Part shown: piece after piece, positions 1 to 9,181 of the stretch | How the letters are laid out: each line of letters opens with the position of its first letter | Numbering within the stretch: the first letter of the stretch is position 1 | Assembly (NCBI GenBank): GCA_035633215.1 | Contig: DASQFI010000010.1 | Location: forward strand, 62,001 to 126,000 | Direction: 5' to 3' | DNA: 64,000 bases | DNA from: DASQFI01 sp035633215 | GTDB taxonomy: Bacteria; Acidobacteriota; Vicinamibacteria; Vicinamibacterales; SCN-69-37 | Position numbers and translations under genes: made by a program | The notes under the pieces: model-generated | Databases searched by the model: none | What the model was told of the DNA's origin: nothing | The model's input: the letters and a program-made list of their open reading frames with translations, nothing else

Positions 1-687
1 GCGAAGGATGTCGCGCTGTTCCTGATCCAGAGATTCGGTGGAGACGAAGCGAACTATCAGGCGATTGAGTTCGCTGGAGACGCGCTACCGGCGTTCACCA
101 TGGATGACCGGCTGGTGCTCTGTAACCTCATGGTTGAAGCCGGCGCCAAGGCGGCCATCTGTCCCGGGCCGATCACCTCCGATCCGCAGGCTCGCTTCCG
201 CCTCGATTTCGATTGCGATCTTGCGAAGGTGACTCCGCAGGTGGCGCTGCCACACGCGCCCGACAACGTCGTGCCGCTCAGGGCGGCTGCCGGCATTCCG
301 GTACAGATGGTGTTCATCGGGACGTGCACCGGTGGCAGAGCGGTGGACTTTCGCGAGGCCTGGGATGCCTTCACGCGTGCCGGGGGGCGGCTGGCTGACG
401 GAATTCAGCTGGTCCTGACACCGGCGTCGCGCGATGTCCACGACCAGATCGTGGCCGACGGAACGCTGGACCGGTTTGTGGCGGCCGGCGCCATTCTGAC
501 CACGACGGGCTGCGGCGCGTGTTGTGGGACGAGCGGCGTCATTCCAGGCGACGGGATGACCGTGCTGTCCACCGCCAATCGCAACTTCAAAGCGCGCATG
601 GGAAACGCGACCGCCGAGATCTATCTGGCGTCACCGGCCGTGTGCGGAGCGGCCGCTGCCAGCGGCCGAATCCCGGAGTACGCATGA
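1..687 (+). CDS. Aconitase-family dehydratase, large subunit (3-isopropylmalate dehydratase-like), 5' truncated
   Basis: The reading frame is open from the first base, so the window starts inside the gene and only about 228 C-terminal residues are visible. Family hallmarks are the [4Fe-4S] ligand motifs IGTCTGG and CGACCG, the stretch STANRNFKARMG and the ending YLASPAVCGAAAASG. These match the large subunits of 3-isopropylmalate dehydratase, homoaconitase or related enzymes, which isomerise a hydroxy-diacid through a dehydrated intermediate in the cytoplasm. The stop codon overlaps the start of the small-subunit gene (ATGA), so the two are translationally coupled. The exact substrate cannot be read from this part; leucine synthesis is the default, but the unusual small subunit makes a different C5-C6 diacid possible. 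Confidence 0.9.
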   Translation, partial: AKDVALFLIQRFGGDEANYQAIEFAGDALPAFTMDDRLVLCNLMVEAGAKAAICPGPITSDPQARFRLDFDCDLAKVTPQVALPHAPDNVVPLRAAAGIPVQMVFIGTCTGGRAVDFREAWDAFTRAGGRLADGIQLVLTPASRDVHDQIVADGTLDRFVAAGAILTTTGCGACCGTSGVIPGDGMTVLSTANRNFKARMGNATAEIYLASPAVCGAAAASGRIPEYA

Positions 688-1184
688 CCGTCCAAGGTCG
701 CGCGCGCGTCCTCGCCGACGACGTGAACACCGACTACATCATTTCGTCGTCTCGCAAGCGAGGGACGATCGATCCCCAACAGCTTGCGCCGTACCTGCTC
801 GAGGGGGTCTCGCCGGAGTTTGCGGCATCCGTGCGGCCTGGCGATGTCCTCGTGGCCGGAAGGAACTTCGGATGCAGCTCCGCGATGGAGGTGGCAGTCA
901 CCGTCATTCAGGCCGCAGGTATCGGCGCGGTCGTCGCCAGAAGTTTTGCCAGGAGCTTCTTTCGCAACGCCTTCAACAACGGGCTGCTCGTGGTCGAATG
1001 CGACACCACCTCATTTCAGGAAGGCGACAACGTCACGATTCAAGTCAGTGACGGAGAGGTCCGTGTCAAGAACGTCACGCGCGATGTCACTGTCGCGGGC
1101 GCATCACTGCCGCCGATCGTCCAGGAACTCATCCGGCACGGCGGGTTGGTGCCGTACCTCGCGGCCCGCGGCTCGCTCGACTGA
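684..1184 (+). CDS. Aconitase-family dehydratase, small (swivel) subunit
   Basis: A 166-residue protein that begins VQGRARVLADDVNTDYII and contains the swivel-domain landmarks GRNFGCSSAMEVAV and ARSFARSFFRNAFNNGL. It pairs with the large subunit just upstream, whose stop it overlaps by 4 bp. The start is the ATG inside ATGA; longer in-frame starts would lie inside the upstream gene. An oddity is the substrate-loop motif: most LeuD proteins read GSSRE after the Gly-Cys, whereas here it is SSAME, so the usual arginine is missing. This may mean a different substrate (for example a dimethylmalate or citraconate-type acid) or simply a divergent subgroup. Confidence 0.9.
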   Translation: MTVQGRARVLADDVNTDYIISSSRKRGTIDPQQLAPYLLEGVSPEFAASVRPGDVLVAGRNFGCSSAMEVAVTVIQAAGIGAVVARSFARSFFRNAFNNGLLVVECDTTSFQEGDNVTIQVSDGEVRVKNVTRDVTVAGASLPPIVQELIRHGGLVPYLAARGSLD

Positions 1185-1202
1185 CCGTATACTCGCGGGC
1201 GC

Positions 1203-2273
1203 ATGGGCCTCCGCACGCTCGTCGTCGGCTGTGGGCACATGGGGTCGTCGCATGCCCGCGCGTACCACTGCATGCCCGACTTCGAGATCGTCGGCCTCGT
1301 GTCGCGCGGGGCCACGTCGCGCAGACGGCTGAACGGCGAGCTCGGCGGCCGCTATCCGGAGTTCAGCCACTTCCACGACGCGCTCGCCCAGACCGAGCCC
1401 GACGCCGTGTGCATCAGCACCTATACCGAAACGCACGCCGAGTACGCGACGGCGGCGCTCGCGGCCGGAGCGCACGTGTTTCTCGAAAAACCGGTGGCCG
1501 AGAACAACGAGGCGTGCGCGCAGGTAATCGCCGCGGCTCGCGACGCGCGGCGCGCGCTGGTGGTCGGGTACATCCTTCAGGTGCATCCCGCGTGGCAGCG
1601 GTTCACCGACATCGCGCGCGGCCTCGGACGGCCGCTGGTGATGCGCATGAATCTCAATCAGCAGAGCGCCGGCGCGGTGTGGGACACGCACCGGCAGCTG
1701 CTGCGCAGCACATCGCCGATCGTCGACTGCGGCGTCCACTACGTGGACGTCATGTGCCGCATGACCGGTGCGAGCCCGGTGCGCGTGAACGGCGTCGCGG
1801 CGCGGCTCAGCAACGAGATCGTCGCTTGGCAAACCAACTATGGCCATCTGCAAGTTGTCTTTGACGATGGCTCTGTCGGCTGGTACGAGGCGGGCTGGGG
1901 CCCGATGATGAGCGAGACCGCGTTCTTCGTGAAGGACGTGATCGGCCCGCGGGGCGCGGTCAGCATCGTCGCCGAGCGCGCCGCGGATCGCGGCCGGTCG
2001 GCCGACATCGACGCGCATACGATGACGGAAGCGCTCCGCGTGCATCACGCGGAACTCCGTCCCGACGGCACGTTTGCGCGCACCGACGACGTGATTCCCG
2101 TCGAGGACGAGCCGTCGCACGACGAACTCTGTCGGCGCGAGCAGCAGGTGTTCCTGGACGCGATCAACGGCCGGGTCGATCTCGAATCGCATTGGACCAG
2201 CGCCGCGGACAGCCTGCGAATCGTTCTGGCGGCGGATCAATCCGCTCGCGAAGGACGGACGGTCGAGCTGTAG
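1203..2273 (+). CDS. Gfo/Idh/MocA-family NAD(P)-dependent oxidoreductase
   Basis: 356 residues. The N-terminal Rossmann fold shows VVGCGHMGSSHARAY (GxGxMG nucleotide-binding loop) and, near residue 100, the family's FLEKPVAEN motif in which the EKP lysine is catalytic. The C-terminal alpha/beta half has the GYILQVHP and DCGVHYVDVM segments typical of the family; the latter carries the conserved Asp/His region. It probably oxidises or reduces a sugar, inositol or hydroxy-acid in the cytoplasm; the substrate is unknown. It lies 18 bp after the dehydratase small subunit on the same strand and is probably co-transcribed, which would fit a small catabolic operon with the dehydratase and the DUF1080 gene. 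Confidence 0.88.
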   Translation: MGLRTLVVGCGHMGSSHARAYHCMPDFEIVGLVSRGATSRRRLNGELGGRYPEFSHFHDALAQTEPDAVCISTYTETHAEYATAALAAGAHVFLEKPVAENNEACAQVIAAARDARRALVVGYILQVHPAWQRFTDIARGLGRPLVMRMNLNQQSAGAVWDTHRQLLRSTSPIVDCGVHYVDVMCRMTGASPVRVNGVAARLSNEIVAWQTNYGHLQVVFDDGSVGWYEAGWGPMMSETAFFVKDVIGPRGAVSIVAERAADRGRSADIDAHTMTEALRVHHAELRPDGTFARTDDVIPVEDEPSHDELCRREQQVFLDAINGRVDLESHWTSAADSLRIVLAADQSAREGRTVEL

Positions 2274-2319
2274 CACGTAGGGCGGTCCGGGTATGGGCCG
2301 CCGCTGAGGGAGGGTCAAA

Positions 2320-3057
2320 ATGCTCCGCGCGATCCTTGTCGCTGCCGCCGTCATCGCTCCGACGCTGTCGCTGCAGACTGTGACGCCGCCAAAAGGCTTC
2401 ACCGCGCTCTACAACGGACGCGATCTGACGGGCTGGCGCGGCGGCGACACCTACGATCACCGCAAGTGGCTCGCGCTGCCCGACGCGGAGCGCGCGAAGC
2501 TCGACGCCGAGTGGACCGCCGACATGCGCGCGCACTGGCGCGCCGAAGGTCCCGAGCTCGTCAACGACGGCAAGGGCAAATACGCGACGACCGTGAACGA
2601 CTACGGCGACTTCGAGCTGCTCGTCGACTACAAGACCGTGCCGCTCGCCGACTCCGGCATCTACCTTCGAGGCTTGCCGCAGGTCCAGATCTGGGATCAC
2701 ACCAACCCGGCGGAGTTCAAGAACGGCGCCGACAAAGGGTCGGGCGGGCTGTGGAACAACTCGCGCGGCGCGCCGGGCAAGGATCCGTTAGTACTCGCCG
2801 ACAAGCCGTTCGGTGAGTGGAACCATTTCCGCATCGTCATGGTGAGCGATCGCGTCAGCGTCTGGCTCAACGACCAGTTCGTCGTCGATCACGCGGTGAT
2901 GGAGAACTACTACGATCGCAAGCAGCCGGTGCCGCCGCGCGGGCCGATTTCGCTGCAGACACACGGCGGCGAGATTCGGTGGCGGACCATCTTCATCCGC
3001 GAGATTGGCGCCGACGAAGCGCGTCGAATTCTCAGCCGACTTCCCGGAAGGAAATAG
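2320..3057 (+). CDS. Secreted DUF1080 (3-keto-disaccharide hydrolase-like) protein
   Basis: 245 residues preceded by a GGGAGGG ribosome site. Residues 1-18 form a short signal peptide. GFTALYNGRDLTGW is the characteristic opening of DUF1080, a concanavalin-like jelly-roll fold, and the later segments SGIYLRGLPQVQIWDH, GEWNHFRIVMVSDRVSVWLND and GPISLQTHGGEIRWR complete it. Characterised relatives act on 3-keto sugars in the periplasm. The neighbouring Gfo/Idh/MocA oxidoreductase could make or use such keto sugars, which supports a functional link, although this is inferred from proximity only. Confidence 0.88.
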   Translation: MLRAILVAAAVIAPTLSLQTVTPPKGFTALYNGRDLTGWRGGDTYDHRKWLALPDAERAKLDAEWTADMRAHWRAEGPELVNDGKGKYATTVNDYGDFELLVDYKTVPLADSGIYLRGLPQVQIWDHTNPAEFKNGADKGSGGLWNNSRGAPGKDPLVLADKPFGEWNHFRIVMVSDRVSVWLNDQFVVDHAVMENYYDRKQPVPPRGPISLQTHGGEIRWRTIFIREIGADEARRILSRLPGRK

Positions 3058-3115
3058 TCAGCCGGCAGGCCTATGGCCATTGGCCCTGAATCGGTATGAG
3101 GACCTTCGCGAGAAC

Positions 3116-3151
3116 GCGCCACCCGGCGCGGAATCTCCGGCCGGGTGGCGC
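3116..3151. terminator. Strong hairpin between convergent genes (putative bidirectional terminator)
   Basis: GCGCCACCCGGC at 3116-3127 is perfectly complementary to GCCGGGTGGCGC at 3140-3151, giving a 12-bp stem with a 12-nt loop. It sits between the stop codons of the plus-strand DUF1080 gene and the minus-strand PhoX-type gene. There is no clear T-run on either side, so intrinsic termination is inferred from position and stem strength. Confidence 0.55.
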
Positions 3152-3169
3152 GTGCAGAACCGTTCAGGC

Positions 3170-4570
3170 TTACTTCCCCTTCTGAAACTTCGGTGACGCC
3201 GAGATCTCGATCAGACGGTCGACCCCGCTCGAAGGGTGCTGGATATTGACGTATGCGGTGTTCGGGTGCCGAAAGTCAAAGTACAGACCTGTAAACTCCG
3301 AGCCTTGCGTCCCGTTCGACGCCCAACGTGCGAGTCCTTCTCCTGCATCCAGAAGATCGCCGTCCTTGTTCAGGTCGACGGCGAACCAGATGTCGTTGTC
3401 CTGGCCGCCACCGCGGTCTTCGATGATGTAGATGTTGCCTTCCGCGTCGATGGCGAGATTGTCGGCGTTCCTCAAGCCGCCGCCGACCGGCTGACCGGTG
3501 GCGAGGTCCGTGGATTGCGGAGCCGCGAAGAGTTTGACCTCATTCGTCGAAAGGTTGATGGTGTAGACGCGGCTCGTGCCATCCGTGCTGCTGTTGTTGA
3601 CGTCCGAATCGGTCGTTGTGACGTACAGCAACTGGGTGCCGTCAGCCAGCGTCTGCAGCTCCATGTCCTCGGGGCGGTTGTAGCCGGTACCCAGGACGTC
3701 GTTGTCGTCTGCCGAGACGCGACCGTCGATGGTGCCGTCTGGCAGCACGGTCGAGACTCCCGCGATGGGACCGCCAGTCGCGTTGGTGATGGCCACCCAG
3801 GTCGCCGCGCCAGTGATCGCCGGACCGTTGCTTCCCTCGAACTGCCCGCCCGCGCCAACCCTGAGGACAAACGTCTGACCGGCGGAGAAAAAGTCGTTGC
3901 CGCTGGCCGCGCCCGGATCCCTCGAAACGTATTTGTAGATCGAACCCCCGTTGAGTTCGTCGATGAAATACATGGTGTTGTTCCTGTCGAAGGCCAGCCC
4001 TTCATGGGAGACGCGCGGCACGATGTGACGCCAGATGAAGTCGCCACCGTTGGGCCCGGCCGTGACGGGGTTCGTCACTTCGAACAGACGCCCCTTGATG
4101 CTGCCGGTCCCCCACGACTCTTCGGCCGTCAGGTAGCCGCCCCACGGCGTCCAACGGGATGCGTCTCCCGCGACGAACCCGGCCGTGCCCGGTGCGACGA
4201 TCGTCACGGTGCGCTGGTCGTAGTGCGGATTCTGTGTATCCACCCGCTGCACGCCGGCCGTGCCCGTTTCGAAGGGCATGAACAGATACCGGCCCGCAGC
4301 GGGACCGGTCTCGTTCGACGTGATCATGTCCCAATTGCCGGAGTTGGAATTCGGGACGAGATTGTTCTGTGTCCTCCGATCGGCGATCGTCTGTTGGCTC
4401 CACTTTGGATGGGGCAGAGTGATCGGGGTGGCTTCGCCAGGGCCATCGACCGGCAAAGGAGGCGCCGAGCTTGTCAGCGGTTCGAAGTCTGAGAACTTGG
4501 TGCTGACAGCAAGAGCTGGCAGGCTCGCGATGAGTGCGAGCCCGAGCGCTAACGGAACGCGATTCGACAT
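3170..4570 (-). CDS. PhoX-type (DUF839) secreted beta-propeller protein, possible phosphatase
   Basis: 466 residues from an ATG preceded by GGAGGCAACC; a further 15 in-frame residues upstream are unlikely to be translated. Residues 1-22 (SNRVPLALGLALIASLPALA) form a signal peptide. The body carries DUF839 landmarks: WGGYLTAEESWG, SHEGLAFDRNNTMYFIDE, YNRPEDMELQTLADGTQ and the calcium/propeller motif NADNLAIDAEGNIYIIED. PhoX proteins are Ca/Fe-dependent periplasmic phosphatases, but many DUF839 members are uncharacterised, so phosphatase activity is not certain. It is convergent with the DUF1080 gene. Confidence 0.85.
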   Translation of the reverse strand: MSNRVPLALGLALIASLPALAVSTKFSDFEPLTSSAPPLPVDGPGEATPITLPHPKWSQQTIADRRTQNNLVPNSNSGNWDMITSNETGPAAGRYLFMPFETGTAGVQRVDTQNPHYDQRTVTIVAPGTAGFVAGDASRWTPWGGYLTAEESWGTGSIKGRLFEVTNPVTAGPNGGDFIWRHIVPRVSHEGLAFDRNNTMYFIDELNGGSIYKYVSRDPGAASGNDFFSAGQTFVLRVGAGGQFEGSNGPAITGAATWVAITNATGGPIAGVSTVLPDGTIDGRVSADDNDVLGTGYNRPEDMELQTLADGTQLLYVTTTDSDVNNSSTDGTSRVYTINLSTNEVKLFAAPQSTDLATGQPVGGGLRNADNLAIDAEGNIYIIEDRGGGQDNDIWFAVDLNKDGDLLDAGEGLARWASNGTQGSEFTGLYFDFRHPNTAYVNIQHPSSGVDRLIEISASPKFQKGK

Positions 4571-4737
4571 GGTTGCCTCCGCAAGATGTAGTAGCGACGT
4601 GAGTGGAAGCGTCACGCGATGCGCAACCCTCCGGAGTCTGAAGCGTAGTTGGCGGGCGCAACGGTCCGACTACGCCGCCGTGTCAACGAAGGCAACAGGA
4701 CGATCTGTTCGTGTAACGAGACGGGAATGCCGCGTGG

Positions 4738-5298
4738 CTACTTCAAGCCCAACTTCCTGCCGGCCGCCAGAAGACGGATCGATTCGCGAAGACGCCTGTC
4801 CCGCGTTTTCGGTCGTTTCGCCGTATGAATCCAGACCACGAAATCACGTCGATAGGTTGGCGCCAGCTCCCGGAAGAACTGCCACGCTCTGGAACTCGTC
4901 TTCAGCGCATTGCCGATGTAGACGGGTAGCCTGGGGACGACCGGCCGTGGCGCATAGGTATTGCTCGTGGGCGCCGCTGCGAGGCCGGCCGGCGTGAGCA
5001 GACGAGCCGCCTTGAGCTCCACCCACCGTTTCCGGTTGAGGTCCGACCACTTGCTCGAAGGCTTTCGCGGCGTGACCTTGAGGGCATATCGGTCGTCATC
5101 GAGACGCTTGATGAGACTGTCGATCCATCCGAAGCAAAGCGCCTCACGAACGGTGTCTTCGTAGCGGATCGACTTCACCCCTGTGTGGGCCTTGTAGAAC
5201 ACGAGCCAGACGCCTGGACTGGACGCATGGTGCTTTGCGAGCCACGACCGCCATTGCCGGCGACTCCGAACGTGCAGCGTCCTGAGTGTGGCCGTCAT
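4738..5298 (-). CDS. YdeI/OmpD-associated-family protein
   Basis: 186 residues starting MTATLRTLHVRSRRQW. The region SIRYEDTVREALCFGWIDS, followed by LKVTPRKPSSKWSDLN, is the diagnostic pattern of the YdeI family, whose members in enterobacteria have been tied to resistance to cationic peptides and stress. The C-terminus with ELAPTYRRDFVVWIHTAKRP is also standard and the length is normal. The protein is basic, has no signal peptide and is probably cytoplasmic. It ends the minus-strand run that begins with the propeller-amidohydrolase 27 bp upstream. Confidence 0.82.
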   Translation of the reverse strand: MTATLRTLHVRSRRQWRSWLAKHHASSPGVWLVFYKAHTGVKSIRYEDTVREALCFGWIDSLIKRLDDDRYALKVTPRKPSSKWSDLNRKRWVELKAARLLTPAGLAAAPTSNTYAPRPVVPRLPVYIGNALKTSSRAWQFFRELAPTYRRDFVVWIHTAKRPKTRDRRLRESIRLLAAGRKLGLK

Positions 5299-5324
5299 GG
5301 TGACTGGCCTCTGGTGCGCCTCCG

Positions 5325-8297
5325 TCAGCGATCCTGACGCTGGCGGTCCGTCGAAGGCCCAGTGGGGCGACGAACGAGCTCGTCGATTTCGTACACGCGC
5401 CCGTTGGCGACGACGCGTCGCACCCTCGTCGTGTGCGCGATGTTCACGAGCGGATCGCCGTCGATCATGATGAGGTCCGCAAGCTTGCCCGGCTCGATGG
5501 TGCCGGCCTCCAGGTTGAGGGCGCGCGCGGCGTTGACGGTCGCAGTCTTGAGCGCGTCGAAGACCGGCATCCCCGCCAGTGTGTAGGCCATCAGCTCGCC
5601 GTGAAGGTTGATGCCGTTGGGCGTGTCCGTTCCGGCGACGATCAGCCCGCCGGCCCGCTGGACGTCGAGCACCATCCGGCCGCTGCCGCCGCGCGGATCG
5701 GCGCCACCCACTGAGGGCTGGGCAGCGACCTGACGCTGAATCCACGCGGGGTACAGCCTGAAGCGCGGGTCCGCCTTGAGCGAAGCGTCGTCCTCGAAGA
5801 GCCGGCGCGTCCCTGCGCCGGGGATCATCGGACAGAAGACGCGCTCACTCCTTCCGAACAGTTGAATCACGTCGTCGTAGGCGCGCTGGAGCGTGGCCAT
5901 CTTGGGCGAGTAGCCGCGCCGGCTGGTGGCCGCGGTGTGCTCGGTGTTGTCCACGCCGACGAACGACGCCGGATAGATCTCGTGCGTGGCGACCGGCACG
6001 CCGATGCGGTGCGCGAACTCGACCATGCGGCGCTGCTGCACGTCGGGCAACCGCACGTAGCTCTTGATGAGATCGTGCTGCAGCACGCGTGCGCGCTCGA
6101 GCTCCATCTCAAACTGCGCGGCGCTCGAGATGGCGATGCCCATCTTGTAGTACACGCGGCGCCACTCCATGAGGTAGCCGGTGCCGTACACCCGCGGGCC
6201 GGCGCGGACGTCCGCCTCATTGGCCTCGCGATCTTCGACCGCCTCGTAGGGCGTGTTGCCGGGGCTCCGCACGGTCGTGATGCCGAACGCCAACCAGGCT
6301 CGTCCCTGCGCCTCGCCGAAGTCCTTCTGGAGATGTGAATGGAATTCCGTAAGACCCGGCATGACGGTGAGGCTGGACGCATCGACGACGCGCCCGGTGG
6401 CGTGGGCGGCAGCGGTATGCGGGGACACCGACGCGATGCGATTGCCGACGATCGTGATGTCCATGTCCGATCTCGCCGCAGGCGACGTCATGTCGAGCAG
6501 ACGGCCGGCGTGGACGATGAGGCGTCCGGTCGGCACGGCGGGCGTCCACTTGAGATCGAGCGGCACCGTGCGAGTCTCGCCGGTGTCGATATCGACAATC
6601 CGCAGCCGGTCGAGCGATTGATAAAGGATGTGGCGGGAGTCGCCGCGCCAGCTCGGCGCGTGCGCGCTCTCGCTGGTGACCCGGCGCGGCGGACCCTGCG
6701 GGGCGCCCTCGGATGACACGGGCCATACGGCCAGCACGCCCTCGTAGATGGCGGCCATCTTGGTGCCATCCGGTGACCACACCGGCCCGCAGCCGCCGCG
6801 CGAGTCGATCGAGAGCAACGGCACCGGCGCGTACCATCGGTCGCTGCCGCTGCCATCAGCCGCGAAGGTGAGCACCTGGTTCGTGCCCTCGCGGAACCGA
6901 CTCGAGAGGGGCGCGACGTTGGCCAGCGCCACGCGGCGGCCGTCGGGCGACCACGTCGGTGTCCCGGGCTGCGGCAACTGATCGTGGATTCTCGTCACGC
7001 GGCCCGACGCGACGTCGAGCACCGAGATGCCGGCGACGCGCCACATGCCGTCCACGCTGAAGAACGCAACCCTCGCCCCGTCGGGCGAGAAGGTGGCGCC
7101 CTGCGGCTGTGAGGCCAGATCGGTCACGCGCCGGCCCTGGCCAGTTCGCATGTCGCGAATCCAGAGTTGCAGGTGCTCGCTGTCCTTGTCGGAGGAGTAC
7201 ACGAGGCGTGTGCCGTCAGGCGACCAGGCTGGATCGGTGTCGAGCGAGGCGTCGCGGGTGATGTTGACCGGCGCGCTCCCGATCTTCATCACGTAGATGT
7301 CGCCAACGGCGGCGAAGGCGACCTGGGAGCCGTCCGGTGATATCACCGGCCGGACGATGCCGAGCGCCTGGCGCGGGATGGTGGACGTGAAGTCCCGCCG
7401 GCTGCGCATGTACCGCGGCCGGGTGACCTGCAGGGTCGCGTTGAACTCAACCGTACCGGCCTCACTGGCGTCGAGCGTTCGCGTGCGAATCTTGCCATCC
7501 GAGACGTAGTAGAAGGCGGATGGCGAGGCCCACGACGCGCGGAATCCGAAGACGTTTTCGTCACCTGTCGCCGGACGCCCATCGATCTCATAGCGGCTCT
7601 GCCCGCCGCCGGTGACGTGATAGACGAGTTGTCCACCCGGTCCCCATGAAGGCGCGTCCACACGCCCCGCAGCGGTCTTCCGGACTTGTCGCTCGACGAG
7701 CGTGTCAAGCCGGACCGCCCAGACCGTCGTACCGTTTTCCCGTGTCGACGCAAACGCAATCTCCGAATCGTCCGGCGACCATGCCGGCATCGAATCCTCG
7801 GCGCGATCGCGGGTGAACTGCGTGAGCGCCCCGCTTCGCGTGTCGAGCACCCAGATGTTGTAGTCGCTGCCGAGCGGATTGCCCCGGTCGGACGAAAACG
7901 CCACGCGCGTACCGTCGTGCGACCAGGCAGGCTCGCGATCGTCGAATGCGCCTGTCGTGAGCGATCGGAGGTTGCTGCCGTCACGCGCGATCGACCACAG
8001 GTCGTAGCCGCCGTCGCGGTAAGCGAAGAACGTGATCGTACGGCCGTCGGGCGACCACGCGGGCTGCCGCGCATCGCTGAACACGTCCGTGATGCGCGTG
8101 GCGGTTCCGCCAGTCGCGGGGAGCGTCCAGATGCTGCCCTGCAGGTCGATCGCGAGTGTCTGCCCGTCCGGCGACACGGCCACCGACATCGACGTGCCTT
8201 CGCGTACGGTGACGTCAATGGTCGCCGGCTGAAGGCGGAGAGCGGCGGAAGCCGTCGCTGCTCCAGCCAGGATCACGAGACCGATTGCGTGGCGCAT
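5325..8297 (-). CDS. TolB-like propeller fused to amidohydrolase, secreted
   Basis: 990 residues with a GGAGG ribosome site 6 nt before the ATG and a signal peptide in residues 1-19. Residues about 30-590 contain repeated propeller blades (SPDG, AWSPDG and PAWSHDG motifs) of the TolB/PD40 kind. From about residue 600 an amidohydrolase domain follows: HSH metal ligands in TEFHSHLQ, a candidate bridging lysine in LIKSYVRL, histidines in ATHE and NTEH, and the terminal aspartate in AGTDTPNG; the C-terminal subdomain reads EPGKLADLIMIDGDP. Relatives hydrolyse imidazolone-, dipeptide- or cyclic amide-type substrates in the periplasm; the specific substrate is unknown. The propeller-amidohydrolase fusion is common in Acidobacteriota. 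Confidence 0.92.
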   Translation of the reverse strand: MRHAIGLVILAGAATASAALRLQPATIDVTVREGTSMSVAVSPDGQTLAIDLQGSIWTLPATGGTATRITDVFSDARQPAWSPDGRTITFFAYRDGGYDLWSIARDGSNLRSLTTGAFDDREPAWSHDGTRVAFSSDRGNPLGSDYNIWVLDTRSGALTQFTRDRAEDSMPAWSPDDSEIAFASTRENGTTVWAVRLDTLVERQVRKTAAGRVDAPSWGPGGQLVYHVTGGGQSRYEIDGRPATGDENVFGFRASWASPSAFYYVSDGKIRTRTLDASEAGTVEFNATLQVTRPRYMRSRRDFTSTIPRQALGIVRPVISPDGSQVAFAAVGDIYVMKIGSAPVNITRDASLDTDPAWSPDGTRLVYSSDKDSEHLQLWIRDMRTGQGRRVTDLASQPQGATFSPDGARVAFFSVDGMWRVAGISVLDVASGRVTRIHDQLPQPGTPTWSPDGRRVALANVAPLSSRFREGTNQVLTFAADGSGSDRWYAPVPLLSIDSRGGCGPVWSPDGTKMAAIYEGVLAVWPVSSEGAPQGPPRRVTSESAHAPSWRGDSRHILYQSLDRLRIVDIDTGETRTVPLDLKWTPAVPTGRLIVHAGRLLDMTSPAARSDMDITIVGNRIASVSPHTAAAHATGRVVDASSLTVMPGLTEFHSHLQKDFGEAQGRAWLAFGITTVRSPGNTPYEAVEDREANEADVRAGPRVYGTGYLMEWRRVYYKMGIAISSAAQFEMELERARVLQHDLIKSYVRLPDVQQRRMVEFAHRIGVPVATHEIYPASFVGVDNTEHTAATSRRGYSPKMATLQRAYDDVIQLFGRSERVFCPMIPGAGTRRLFEDDASLKADPRFRLYPAWIQRQVAAQPSVGGADPRGGSGRMVLDVQRAGGLIVAGTDTPNGINLHGELMAYTLAGMPVFDALKTATVNAARALNLEAGTIEPGKLADLIMIDGDPLVNIAHTTRVRRVVANGRVYEIDELVRRPTGPSTDRQRQDR

Positions 8298-8417
8298 GAC
8301 ATCCTCCTCGCCCAGACGTCACCGGCCGGCATCTTATCTCGCCGGGCCAACGAGACAGGTCAGATTCTGGCGCGCGCGGTCGGTGCCCGCCGACGACAGG
8401 CGCCGCTCGATGTGTGA

Positions 8418-9056
8418 TCAGCGGAAGCGGAAGCCGACGGTAACGCTGAAGACGCGGTTCTGGATGGAGTCGTTCGGGTCGTTGTCGTCCTTGTTGATCT
8501 TCAGGAGGCCGTGCGTGTAGCGGACCTCAATCAGCGCGCGCCGGAACTCGACGCCGAGGCCGCCGACCAGCCCGAGATCCAGAGGCTCGATGTCGTCGGT
8601 GGTGTCTACGGTCTGTTCTTCTCCGTCGACTTCAGCCGTGGCGCGGCCTGACAGTTTGAACGCCGGCGCGGCGCCGCCAACGACGAAGACGCGGGTCGCC
8701 GAGCCCGGGGCGCCAAACTCGGCGCGCGCCAGAAGCGGGATCTCGATGTAGCGAACGCGGACATCGACTGAACCGATAGTGTCCACGTCGAACACGGCGC
8801 GATCGAACTTCACGCCCTTCTCTGAGAACAGGCCTTCGGCCTGGAACGAGAAGCGGGTGGTGGATGCCGTGCGGAACCAGACGCCGGCGACGAGCCCTCG
8901 CCGCCGCGAGGTGTCCGGGGACTCGTCTTCTTCGGGGGTGAGCGACGCGAAGTTGACGCCGGCCTTGACGCCGACCTCCTGGGCGAACCCGGACGCTGGA
9001 GGGATCAGGAGAACCGCAGCGGCGAACAGGGCGCGAGCAACTCTACGAATGGACAT
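8418..9056 (-). CDS. Outer-membrane beta-barrel protein (PorT-like)
   Basis: 212 residues from an ATG behind an AGAGGTG ribosome site. Residues 1-26 are a signal peptide (ALFAAAVLLIPPASGFAQ). The mature part starts EVGVKAGVNFASL and continues with alternating hydrophobic/polar strands (GLVAGVWFR, FSFQAEGLFSEKGVKF, VRYIEIPLLARAEF), ending in a phenylalanine-rich strand FSVTVGFRFR, the C-terminal signature recognised by the BAM complex. The layout matches PorT-family 8-strand barrels. Specific role unknown. Confidence 0.85.
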   Translation of the reverse strand: MSIRRVARALFAAAVLLIPPASGFAQEVGVKAGVNFASLTPEEDESPDTSRRRGLVAGVWFRTASTTRFSFQAEGLFSEKGVKFDRAVFDVDTIGSVDVRVRYIEIPLLARAEFGAPGSATRVFVVGGAAPAFKLSGRATAEVDGEEQTVDTTDDIEPLDLGLVGGLGVEFRRALIEVRYTHGLLKINKDDNDPNDSIQNRVFSVTVGFRFR

Positions 9057-9181
9057 TAGGCACCTCTCGCGTCTGACAGGAATGCGCAATTGCGCGGTCC
9101 ACCGGCTCACCTCGGCTGCCTCTGGGCTGCCCTCCGAGCGCCGAACAATATCAAGTCGCCCAATCCGGTCCGATCGCGTGT

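Noticed and set aside
1104..2402. Long open frame on the minus strand opposite the oxidoreductase (432 codons)
   Set aside because: It is antisense to a clear Gfo/Idh/MocA gene and its product is Arg/His/Ala-rich without any motif; such shadow frames are expected in GC-rich DNA.
3236..4492. Open frame on the plus strand opposite the PhoX-type gene (418 codons)
   Set aside because: Product is Val/Arg-rich and shows no domain; the minus strand has a signal peptide and DUF839 motifs.
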